Source: Dimorphilus gyrociliatus
Taxonomy: Eukaryota; Annelida; Polychaeta; Dinophilidae
Length of the DNA: 64,000 nt
Direction of reading: 5' to 3'
Assembly: GCA_904063045.1 (NCBI GenBank)
Contig: CAJFCJ010000002.1
Span: forward strand, 3,405,891-3,469,890
Shown: positions 16,101 through 26,924 of the stretch, piece after piece
Position numbering within the stretch: position 1 is the stretch's first letter
How the letters are laid out: every line of letters begins with the position of its first letter
The notes under the pieces: generated by a model
Told to the model about the DNA's origin: nothing
The model's input: only the letters and a program-made list of their open reading frames with translations
Databases searched by the model: none
Program-made: the position numbers and the translations under genes

Positions 16101-18878
16101 TTGGGTCCTGTTTTTGATAGCAACAGAGATGGAATAGTAGATGAAAGTCCCGCTGACGTACCAACACATTTTTATGCTGTTCTGTATGGGAATCTTACTG
16201 ATAAGATAGTATCTATCGTTATACCACACAAAGAGATTTCAGATTGTGTTAAAAAATATCCACTTATTGATTATTTTAAGAAGCATATAGTATCTTTGAA
16301 AGATCTCGAGTTGATAACTGGATTAATATTTTTTACTAAGCTAAGAAACGTACCGGAGAGACATAAGCGATTTGTACAATTACATAGCTTATGGGATGAA
16401 TTGGAGTGGAAAGATAGTAATTATAACTGCGAATTGTGCAAAAATAATGATAAAAGTACAAAACCCCTTCTTCTCATAAGTATTGATGGGTTAAGATCAG
16501 ATAAGTATGAATCTCTCGATAGTTTAGCAAAATTTTCGCAATGTGGAGTTCGGGCGAAAAAGATGAGATCAGTATTTCCATCAATAACATTCCCGAATCA
16601 TTATTCTCAGGTCACAGGACTTTACCCCCAGCATCATGGCATCATTGATAATGCAATGTATGATAAGGATATAGGAAAATTCTTTTACATCAGTTCTCCT
16701 ATAGCGAAAATTAGTGATTGGTGGAAAGGGGATCCAATATGGAATACAATAAGAAGAGATAACAAAACAGCTTTTACTTATTTTTGGCCAGGATCCGATG
16801 TTAGGATAAAAGGTTCCTACCCTAATGTTTATAAAATGTTTAACTCGTAAGTAGACTATTTTCTTCTATTTCCATATATGTAAACACGCATTTATCAGAG
16901 ACACAGATTGTATTTAAACTGAAAAATACTTTTTCTTTATTAGAGATGTGCCCAACAAGGAAAGAGTTCGTAATGTCATCGAATGGCTTGAAAGGGGTGA
17001 AGGAAAGTACGAAAGAGCTGATCTCATTACTTTATACTTTGAAAATGTCGACAAAGCTGGACATGATGGCGGTCCTCATTCCATCCAAGTTAAAGAAGAG
17101 TCTAAATCGCTTGATAAAGAATTAAAAAAAATTTTTAACTATATCTATAGAAAACGAAAGTGTGTTAATGTAGTTATAATTTCTGATCATGGAATGGCAG
17201 ATATTACATGCGATAATCAAGTTGTATTAAAAGACTATTTATCTGATTATGCTTTGAGTAAAATGAATGCATTTTATGGAACTGGAAGCCGTATAAGCAA
17301 TACATACACTAGAGGGCAGAATGGATCTTATTATAACATTCCTGAAAATGAAAGAATTCCACTATCCAAAATTAAAGCGAACTTATCAACTTGTCTAATT
17401 AAAAATCTTCAAAATTATAACAAAGAATTAGCACCAATACGCTTTCATTATTCACAATCAAAGAGAATTGAAGAACTATTAGTTTTCATCAACATAAATT
17501 GGTTGATAGGAGTGTAAGTGGGCATGAAGTTGAATTTGAATATAATAAAAAATTAATTAACGTTTCTTTCTAGAGTTAAAAAGGAATTGTGTCATCTCAA
17601 GGGCAATCATGGTTGGGATCCAACCGAAGATGACATGAAAGCCTTCTTCGCCGGGGTTGGACCAGATTTTAGACTAAATTTTACGTTTGATTATGAATTT
17701 GAAAATATTGAGTTATATAACTTAATAAGTGGTTGGTCTTAAATGTTTTAATGTATAGTAAATATGACTTTATGTTATTTCTTTTTTACATAGGCTTACT
17801 GAATGTTACCCCTTCACCAAATAATGGAACTGAAAATTCTCTATCTTTCCTTCTGAAAAATCCACCCAAATTGGACATTAAAAATGAAACTGAATCTAAT
17901 TATAATCCTACAGAATTTCCGGATTTGGCAACCTATACTTTAAGAATTAACAGAACAAACTGTTCAATTTGTCAGAACTTTACACATGATAGCAGTATGC
18001 TTGATATCTTGAATGACGAAAAACCTCAACTTATAGAGAAGCATATAAAGCACGGTTTACCGGAAATAACAGCTTTTCAAGAGAAACCAGAACTTCTCTT
18101 TCAGCAGTCCTTTGTAACGTCCTATTGGAAATTAATTTCCTATCCAGCAATGGTTGCAGCTCATTTGAATGTATCCCAAATTTCGTACAAAGAGAATTCT
18201 GATCGTAAAGATACGGATTTTTGCCCATATAAGATAGATTTTCGTCTAGAGAATGAAAAGACATGTTCTAGCTTTAAAGACCAACAGTTTCTTTTCCCAT
18301 TAAAGTGGACATCAGAACCCGATGAAGCAAAGTATCATACAAATGTAGTGGAGATGAATGAAGATTTCAAGTCGAGTAAGCGCCTTTCACATAATAATAT
18401 CTTAAACCTTTTGATTATTTATATTTTTTATTATATAGATACTTGGTCTGTTCTTTTGAAACAAGAAGTGGAAGATAAATTGATAAATAGTAAAGAAGAT
18501 TTGTACGTAATACTCGGAACAGCTTTTGATTACAATTACGATGGTTTGGCGGATAATTTAACAGAGATAAACTCAACAACACCATCCCATTACTTTTTAA
18601 TAACGCTAAAAGAAGATGTCAATTCTCGTTGGCATGGAAAATCATGGGTACTTCCTCACCTAAAATCATTTCCAGAGTGTATTGTAAGTTTTAAAACATA
18701 GTCATTAAATATATCATATTATAATTTCTATAAAACAATTTAGAATACATCCCACTACATCAGTGATCATCGGACAAGAATCCGCGATGTTGAACTAATC
18801 ACTGGAATGAGATTCTTAACCAATATTGATTATCAAGAAGGCCTCCTGTCAAGAATATCTTTAACATCACCAAGTTAA
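13164..18878 (+). CDS. Two-headed secreted ecto-nucleotide pyrophosphatase/phosphodiesterase (ENPP) with tandem catalytic units (8 exons)
   Basis: Exons 13164-13217, 13854-14422, 14735-16846, 16944-17513, 17574-17731, 17794-18375, 18439-18683 and 18744-18878 give 1474 residues. Exon 1 encodes a signal peptide; no membrane anchor or somatomedin-B domain is seen, so the product is probably secreted. Two ENPP1-3-like modules follow in one chain. Unit 1 (about 80-745) has Asp86, nucleophile Thr122 in KTFPNHY, Asn143, Asp241, His245, Asp288, His289 and His406, then a nuclease-like domain with FDSNRDG. Unit 2 (about 772-1474) has Asp792, Thr826 in ITFPNHY, Asn847, Asp948, His952, Asp993, His994 and His1114, then a nuclease-like domain with FDYNYDG. 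Each unit thus keeps the Thr, the Asn and all six zinc ligands known in ENPP1, so both should hydrolyse phosphodiester or pyrophosphate bonds of nucleotides or lysolipids. Both units are joined inside the uninterrupted 2.1 kb exon 3. The first intron within each unit is homologous and phase 2. Normal ENPPs have a single unit of about 850-920 residues. Confidence 0.93.
18376..18438 (+). other. 63-bp stop-free, in-frame intron of the ENPP gene
   Basis: Called an intron because the flanking residues match ENPP unit 1 only when it is removed (EMNEDFK then TWSVLL, against KMNKQFA then TVWIHL). It starts GTAAGC and ends TATAG. Its length is divisible by three and it has no stop, so retention would add 21 residues with a hydrophobic run. 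Confidence 0.75.
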
Positions 18879-19539
18879 CTAATTAACTATTTAATAATTA
18901 GTTTTTACATAAAATTTCTTTATATATTTTATACTTATGTACAGAGAAATTCCTTTATAACATCTTGTTTATAAACTTAAAGAGTTAATCAGATAATTCT
19001 TATTATAATCTCTTTATTTTCACAAAATACAAAATCTTTATTTTAAATTTTATTATTTAGATAGTTGTAAAAACAATATTTGCATTCAAAATCCCTTTTA
19101 ATAGTTTACATAGAGTTGAGTATAAACAAAAAAATTGAATATCCAATATCAATACTGTTTATACTTGAATATAAGTTTTGAATATTGGTATTGGAAGAAA
19201 ATATTGATTATATTTAAACAGTGATAACGAGGCCAATAGTATGGTCTAGAGTTCAAAAGCATTCCTTAACAATCAAGAACGTTAAAGGAAATTGTATCCA
19301 GATAATAGAAAATCGTAAAACATTCATAAATCTAAGAACGTATAAAAAATCGTGAAGAGATTAATAACAAGTTATTAATTAAGCAATTATATATGGTTAT
19401 TCCTGGAAGTCACACTTCCAACTTACAACAGGAAAAAACTTTTAAAAATAAATAATCATCAAAGTGAAACCTGTTCTCCGTTTAGTGGCAGACTAAATAA
19501 TTATACAATACAAAGACTAATTATTAACATTCATTGTAC

Positions 19540-20378
19540 ATGTTTTCATTTAAGTCATTTATGAAAAGACAAGACTCATCTACATCTTCATTTAGAAGGA
19601 AAATTAATGTTACTTCGAGGCTTAAAATAAAATTATTAGGTCATTTGGAAAATATTGACTGGGTCTTTTCCAAAGATATAATTCTGGGAAAGATTGAAGA
19701 GGAACAAGTATAAAAGCCCCTAAATTGTAGATATATATCCCAAGTATTAATGATTAATAACATTTCAGTTGATGTGCAATTTAAAGATTGTTGGCGGTGA
19801 TGATGATATAGCAGAAATAGCGCTTAACGATTTAGGTGTAAAGATTACCCCCGTTCAAGAAAAAGTGAGTAAAAGTTAACATTATAAATTTGCTATATCG
19901 AATAAATGAAATACGAATATTTATGGAGACATTTAATAAATCTAATATTAAAAATGTGTCATTTATTACGTTTGAACAATTAGATTGTATAAAGCAATAA
20001 TTACTTATATAGTATTTCATTAAATGATATAGTATTTGATTAAATTTTTTGTATAAAATTATTCTTTAAATAATTAATGAGCTGTCACATTATAGATTGC
20101 AGTTATTCGACATCCATTGAACAAAATACAAGCTATTATTTATTACATAGACTCCCTAAATAATCACAACGTTCTCATCCAAGTGAAAAACTCTGTTAAG
20201 AGTCTCTTTGATCTTATTCTATTGCAGTGCTCATCTCGAGTATGTTGAACAAAAATATATGAATAACAACATCTAACGACAACTTTTAATTATGTGATAT
20301 CTCTTTTTTTTATAATAGGAACAAGCAAATGCCGTAATAAAGAACGTCCAAATGAGCGTCGGAACTGTTCTTTCATGA
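19540..20378 (+). CDS. Small PTB-domain protein resembling ICAP-1 (ITGB1BP1) (4 exons)
   Basis: Exons 19540-19707, 19769-19864, 20096-20239 and 20319-20378 are joined by phase-0 introns with clean GT/AG ends, giving 155 residues. The start ATG follows an in-frame TAA at 19525-19527; a second in-frame ATG lies at 19561. The N-terminus is short, basic and serine-rich. The rest looks like a phosphotyrosine-binding fold: a first strand KIKLLGHLE, a middle section LGVKITP...VIRHPLNKI matching YGIKVST...VLHRHALYLI of human ICAP-1, and a terminal helix QCSSREQANAVIKNV matching QCNSLEQAQAICKVL. ICAP-1 binds the integrin beta-1 tail and KRIT1. The gene lies 0.66 kb downstream of the ENPP gene, same strand. 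The PTB assignment is from remembered alignment; CCM2-like or another short PTB protein is possible. Confidence 0.65.
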
Positions 20379-20384
20379 AAGGCG

Positions 20385-20390
20385 AATAAA
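20385..20390 (+). terminator. Candidate poly(A) signal of the PTB gene
   Basis: AATAAA seven bases after the stop codon of the small PTB gene. Placement is close but possible for a short 3' UTR; further AATAAA copies lie near 20567. Confidence 0.3.
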
Positions 20391-20910
20391 TAGCTTTATT
20401 AATGACTATTTGCCTTGTTAAATGCTATTGACGGCATTTCGATTTTTTTTCTATGGACGTTTAGACACCGTTCAGGACGTTTCACTAACGTTAAACTTAT
20501 ACCTTTTTGATAAATTAAAGTGATTATCATTTAAAAATTCCTATTGTTTTAGAATGAATTAAATAAATGGGTGAGATAAAGGACTTTTCATCTTTATAGA
20601 GTAATATCTATATTTAAATATATGCTATATAGAGCCTTATATAAATTTATTATATATACAGTATATATAAAGTATATATATTAGTATATATGTTTTTGCA
20701 AGTGTATTCTTTTTAATTACACATTATTTGAAATTAATAAAAAATTTTCATTCTAATGATCATAGAGTAATTCTGAGCTTTTATATTCTATTTACTCAGT
20801 TTTATATGTTGGATAGTAATTCTGAAGAACGACGTCGTTCTATTTTACAGAATACGATTTACTTTTTAATTCTCAGGAGGAAAGTTTCGACAATGTAAAG
20901 GCAATAGTAG

Positions 20911-20967
20911 CATCCAGAGGAAATTTTTCTGATTGATTGATTGAAATTTTTCCTCAATACTGGATAT
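20911..20967. repeat. Imperfect inverted repeat (hairpin potential)
   Basis: Left arm ATCCAGAGGAAA and right arm TTTCCTC-AATA-CTGGAT can pair over about 12 bp with a small bulge; the spacer holds three GATT units. It is shorter and less regular than a usual microRNA precursor, so I make no function claim. Confidence 0.35.
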
Positions 20968-21665
20968 TTAACCTAATTAACTTAAAGAGGATTGATTTCC
21001 GTACGAGAATATAAGATTTTAGGAATTTTTGTTTCTTCGAAAGTATAACTTTATAAAGGAAACTCAATCTTTATTCTCGTTCGCTAAGGAAAAGAAATGG
21101 ACGACAACTATGATTTTTGACCTAGTTTTCTATGTAATACTCTCTCGAAAACAATTTTATTAGGAAGAGAAATATTTTTTACGATGTTCCCTTTTTACGT
21201 AATTAATCTGTAAGGAAGTTTCATTCTGTTGTAAATCTTTTAATATCCGCTACAGAATTAGGAGTTAGATCTGAAAATGTTCTCAAACATTCTACAAATT
21301 GATCAAAATCGCCTAAAATTCATTTAACTCAATCATTCTTGCTGCCGGAAAACTTTTCAATTATGAACTTCCGTTTGTTTACTTTCCTACTAATCCAACT
21401 AAACAATTCCTGGTAAGTTTGTCAAGATATATTTCATCTTGAATATTTTACACTGTTTTAAATGTATTCGCACGTATGAATAGACAAATCGAAATTTTTC
21501 CTCTTTTGTTTGTCAACTATGGTATTGTTGTCGAACATCCTTCCAGCCTCGCCTATAAATATGTGAAAAGAACGTGATTATTGTAGATCGTAATTTGAGT
21601 AATCAAAGTTAAACTTTAATACTGTTGATCAATATTTAGTTAAATAGGCCTACAGGTTTAGTACT

Positions 21666-21743
21666 ATGGTTCCATTTTTATTAGTTTGTGTAATGTTTTT
21701 ATGCGGTACGGATAAAAATAAAACTTTTATCAACAATTTCGTC
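21666..21743 (+). CDS. Orphan first exon encoding a signal peptide
   Basis: ATG opens 26 codons starting MVPFLLVCVMFLCG, a typical secretory signal, then hydrophilic residues with an N-glycosylation sequon (NKT), and ends at a strong donor GTCGTAAGT (phase 0). I could not find a convincing continuation: an acceptor near 22859 would add only about 17 residues before a stop. It may be the start of a small secreted protein, or chance. No family is recognised. Confidence 0.3.
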
Positions 21744-23149
21744 GTAAGTATAATATATTATTAATTAATTTTATATAAATAATCATTTATTTTAAAGAGT
21801 AATCGTATAGAATGCAATTGACTTAATAGGGATGTTGTTTTTGTCGCATATATGCATACATATACTGTATATATATTTTTATTTTGGTTGTATTGAACGT
21901 AAGAAAAGGGCTTAGACTATTGTTGAAAACTCTATAGAATTTTCTGTAAGAAATAGTAAAGCAGTCAAAAAGTTGCAATATACTTTCTTTTATTAACCTT
22001 CTATATGTAATACTTGCTTAAGTATACTTATCATATTTGAATAATCTAAAATAATTGATTACTTTCAATTATTTTGTTTATGAAGGAGCAATTGAAGATA
22101 GTAAAGAACTTAACCCAATATTTAAATGAGCAAAGTTGTTTTAAGATATTATCGACTAAAAAGAAACAAGAGACACACAGACAGAGACAGAGAGAGACAG
22201 GCAGACAGACCGATAAACATCAAAGTATATAGATAGAAAGACTAGGCAAAAAAAGGTAGCAAGTCGTTAATATGGTTTACCTAGTTGTTTATTAATGACT
22301 TAATGAGTACTTACTTGGCCTGGACACTTTGAATAATAGCACTTTACCAACTTCTTAACTGAAATAACGTTGTAATATTACAAAGAGTTGACTGTTTCGT
22401 TGTGGAAAAAAGTTGTAAAGAATAATTAAATATTTCAAAGGTAGTTGAAAGTTTACAAAAATATTTTCTCTACTTTTTAAAACTTGATAAAATAGAGAAT
22501 AAAGAAGTTTTAAAACTTTTATAAACATAGCGATAAACCTAAACAAATGATTCTAGTTCCTTATTGAAATTTAAATGTTTTAGAGGCAAATGTATACCTT
22601 AAATATACATATACATATATATATTTCAAATATATAATATATATTCCCTACACGTTTTAACGCCTATTTATTTTCCCATAAATGTCGCTACGCTAATCGA
22701 TTATATGATTTACGTAACTTTATTAAATGACGATATTGTTAAAACTAAAAAATCAATAAATAACCATTTTTGGCGTTTTCTTTCAATATTTGTCACGCAA
22801 AGTGGAACAATTAAATTGTTCTACCGTTACATTTTAGAACATATACGTAATTAGGTCGCCCAGCCGGTATCTACAGAAAATCATGTCTGCTTTAGTCAAG
22901 CGATATAATTAGACTTATCTATTTATAATTTAAAGTTGATAAACATCTCCTTATTATTGTTCAATTAATTTTTTCTCCCCTTACTATGTATTGCTTGAAC
23001 TTGTCTGCTCTTTTAAAGACATAAAGTGATGGATAAAAAATACATTTTAGCTAAATTGTTTTCTTTTTCCTTTCGTGCAAGAAGTTTAATTTTAATCCAT
23101 GAACTCTTTTTTTCTATATTCGAATCTAGGGGAAAAACGTCACGGGCAG

Positions 23150-23523
23150 GTAGACGCTGTCAATTAGACGCCTTAAGCAACGCCACCTGACGGGACATAG
23201 TCAACAAAAATCCTCTCCTCAGACGGCAACGAAAGTTACCATGACTACTCACGGTGGGAAGAGTACAAGGAGACAGGACGTTCCTCGTTTGGGAACGTCA
23301 CTTTGGCCATCACCTAATGACCTTGACCTCTCTCCCAGAAAAGTTCGACCAGCTAACGCCTACGCCTTATTTGCTTTTAAACAAGATGTTAGAGCAGACT
23401 CAAACGGATTTGTAAGAGTAGATACTCTAAGAGACGGCGGAACAGCGAAAATGGCAATTTCCAAATCTGATTCGTTTGAAACCGGTTGCTTTGGATGTGT
23501 CTCAAAAAGAAAAGGACAAAAAG
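23150..23523 (+). CDS. Orphan coding first exon with GC-rich leader; possible alternative 5' exon of dystrobrevin
   Basis: The segment is clearly less AT-rich than its flanks. After an in-frame TAG near 23151 the frame stays open. The first ATG at 23241 starts 94 codons (MTTHGGKSTRRQ...) ending at donor AAG/GTATGA in phase 1. The leader carries the CGCCACCT element at 23181-23188, as near other gene starts here. The peptide is basic, with Ser-Pro pairs and a GCFGC stretch that could be lipidated. I recognise no family. Phase 1 is exactly what dystrobrevin exons 31162, 31341, 31480 and 32792 accept, so it could be another promoter's first exon for that gene; it could equally start an unrelated short gene. 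Confidence 0.45.
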
Positions 23524-23780
23524 GTATGATATTATCTTCTCCTTTAGTATTTGTTTCTCTAGTTTCCTCTCTTTGGTGTTTAAATTGCTATTAAGACAAT
23601 GTTGACCTTTCCGCAAATAAATCCTCATGGAAGAAGATGAAAAACTGCAATACCTGAATATTTTTCACGCTATAGAAGATATAAGTGCGAGAAAAATTAT
23701 TTTTCTTTGATGTTATACGCGCCTAGAATTCTAGTTCAGTTCGAATGGCTACTAAACAAGGTCATTTAAGAAGAGAATAA

Positions 23781-23935
23781 GATAGAATGAAAGAGAAGGA
23801 GAAAGAGAAAGAGAGAGAAAGAGAAAGATATAGGGTGGGGGGAGAGAGGGAGAGAGAGAAAGAGAAAGACATAGGGTGGGGGGAGAGAGGGAGAGAGAGA
23901 ACGAAGAGTTGAGAGAGATAGAGTAAGTGAAAGAA
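23781..23935. repeat. GA-rich minisatellite with a 41-bp tandem duplication
   Basis: A purine-only tract on the + strand. The unit containing TAGGGTGGGGGGAGAGAGGG begins at 23831 and again at 23872, a 41-bp period. The G runs on the + strand could form a G-quadruplex. Confidence 0.75.
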
Positions 23936-25568
23936 CCAAATTTATAAATGTACTTGATAGTGTTGAAACAAAAAAAGGAGACTATTTTAAGATTATTGTT
24001 TTTCATTATTTTTTAATCTAAAATTCTAATTGTAGTTTATTGTCTTAATCTCAAAAAGTGGTTTCTAACTTTACCTATTTTATTTATTATGCTCAATCTA
24101 TTTTTAAAAAAAAAAAAAAGAAAATTAGCTTTAGGGGAATGAGGACATTTTTTTGTCTGTGGTGATCCATTAAACGCAGTTTGTCTCTAACCGTAATTCA
24201 GAGTGTCTAACGCACCATAGAATTATATCGGATAGGGCACCAGTAAGTTAAGCATTCATCGTTCGCGTTGACAATTTGCCACTATTTTTAACAGATTTTT
24301 ATGTTAACAAGATTTAATATACAGCTGTTTGCAAAGACTAAAACAAAACCTGGATCATGTGACCAAAGCGTAATCAAATTGACAGAAATTTCCTTTAGGA
24401 GGCATTTTTTTACTCCTATGATAATACACAGTATGATAGGGTAGACCTTTTATCATTCAATTTATCTTTAAAAAACTGTTTAGAGTAATTTTAAGGTAGA
24501 CACATATTTTTAAAATATTAAAAATAAACAAATCTATTTATAATCGAATAAAATGATTTAAGGAAAATACGATATACTTAATATTTTTAATGGATAAACC
24601 GTAAAGAAGTAGTAGGTCGAGAAAATAAATGTAAACAAACATCCAAGAAGGGGGTGAGAGGGGTTGTAAAATCTTTTATTTTTAGACAAAAAGTACACGA
24701 AAGAAAGTTTCTTAGGTTTCTGATAGAGGCCGTATTTTTTTTCATTGGGGTAGATTAACGATAAAGGCATGACAGTCCACATCTAGTACATTCACATTCC
24801 ACGTTAGACAAAAGGGAACGATAGGAGAAGGAAGAATTTTAAATGAGAGAGAACAAAATACTTGTGTACTTACTCCTCTTTTCTTTTAGATGTAAGATAA
24901 GATAGTAGAAAAAAAGCTTAACTAATGAAAAAGCATTAATTTAACTGTCCATTTTTAAGGTTATCTAATTTTCTAAATGAAAAAAAATATTGTCTTTTTA
25001 TATAAATATTATTTCAAGATTTGTACGAAGTTTGCGTGCTTGTAGTTGTCACTAGATGACTAATGGTAAAAATTTTACTGTTTGATGTTTTACAAATCTG
25101 CGTCTAGTAATCATCACTAAGCTGAAATACGATCGATGTGAGAGTTATCAGCTGAATTAATGATTTTGACCTATCACAAAAATTTACGTTAAAGCAAATC
25201 AAAGTAGTATTAATTTTTCCATTCTTATCCTTTCTCTCCTTTAATTTCTTTTTTATTCCCTTTTAATTTAATTCTTCCGGGAATACCAACAGAACCGGAA
25301 GAGATTCTTGTTGAGTTTTCGTATAAAAAAAAGGTAAAACTTGAGCAAGGAACAGAGAGATTTACTTAAAAAAAAGACTAGGTATATCAATAACAATTTA
25401 ATGAAAAGTATATAGGAAGAAGAATTATATGCGAAAGAATGGAGGTTGTATGAGAGAAGAGAGAGTGAAATATATGCAGATATTTTTATAAAAGGAAAGA
25501 AGAGAATGAGATTTGAGAAGGAAATAGATTTATTTGTAAATTTTGGCTTACATATATTGCATATAAGA

Positions 25569-25574
25569 TATACA

Positions 25575-25608
<34 letters not shown>

Positions 25609-25614
25609 TGTATA
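25569..25614. repeat. TA tract flanked by mirror copies of TATAC(W)GTATA
   Basis: TATACAGTATA (25569-25579), then a pure TA run, then TATACTGTATA (25604-25614). The whole 46-bp segment is self-complementary and could extrude a cruciform. Confidence 0.7.
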
Positions 25615-26924
25615 TATATGTATACAATATTATAATTAATCAAAACGTGGCTACAAAATTTTTAGTATTTATTTATTCACGTATTAACGGAAATATATAC
25701 AGAAGATCTCTTGTTGGCTATGTACTCTTAAATACCTTACTACAAAAAGAGGGCATTGGTGGGTCTAGATCAGGCTTGCCCTAACGATATTCGCCAGCTG
25801 CGCTGGTTATGTAAATTTTTACTATTTCTATTTTTTTTTCTACCTTTTATCTGTTTTTTTTTTCTATTTTATTTATAGCATTTGATAAAAATAGAAAAAA
25901 AACACAAATAATATAGTCTGTGTTAAAAAAGAAGTAATTTAAAAGTCATTGTTTCCGTCTTAATTGGTAGGAAAAAAATCTCTATAAGGTGTAGATTATA
26001 AAGGATTCAGGCAAAGCTTTATAAACGCTCCTCACTTTACTCGTCGCCTTAAGCGTCTAATATTATTAGTACATATGATATTTTAACAATTAAAATATCG
26101 GAAAAGGTTAGGTGGTGATGAATTGGAAAGATTAATATATTTTCTTTGGGACGTTTAGTAGTTTATCAGTCTGTCGGATAAAAAACGAAAGCGTCATGTT
26201 AATGTTAAAAACGATGGGCGTTTCCTTAATTAATCTATATATCTTATTGACTTTTAAACAAGTATATTTGTTAATTAAATAGATATATTTCTTCCGGATT
26301 GCCGGTAAGATAATAAAGTTATAGGGAAATAAGAGAATTATACAGATTCTCTTTGTACTTTTCTTAACTCTCTTCTCATTCTTTTCACCTTTATTTCCTA
26401 CGGAAGAAACGTCAGGAAAATGTAATACTAGATTAACACATGGGACTAGAAATGTATGGCTTCGCCTTATGCATTCTCATTACCCTTAAAGAAAACAAGA
26501 TTGTCGGTCGACCTTGAATTTTCATCAAAGTTTAAGAGATGTTGAGGAAAGGAATGTCATATAGCAATATGTACTTGAAAATAAAGAAGTAGGGAGAAAG
26601 CAATGAAAAGTGATGTCGAGGCGTTTGATGTTTTATGATAGGCATATAACCTAAGTTTGTCACCGTTTGAATTAGGTCTATTTCGATGCGGACTAACACT
26701 TGATCGACTTCAGCTAGTCAAAGGTACAAACTCGATTTACGCTTGAATTATTGAAGCGGAGAAATAGGCAAAACTAGTCAGTTCGTTTTCGTCGATTGTT
26801 TGCATTGTTTGTTATTGTGAACCGGCGGCGTATGTTATTCTATCATTTTTTGCTTCAACTATTCCCGCCAGGAGTCAGGAATTAACGGTTATTTATTCAT
26901 GATTGGTATTACGTGATGATAGGC

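Larger units (their letters stand above)
20379..21665. other. Intergenic, no gene seen
   Basis: AT-rich with no supportable exon. It holds one TATACAGTATA palindrome (20655-20665) and an imperfect inverted repeat at about 20911-20967, in which ATCCAG..AGGAAA pairs with TTTCCT..CTGGAT around a GATTGATTGATTGA centre. Confidence 0.5.

Noticed and set aside
15809-16123. 104-codon minus-strand frame
   Set aside because: Antisense shadow of the ENPP coding exon.
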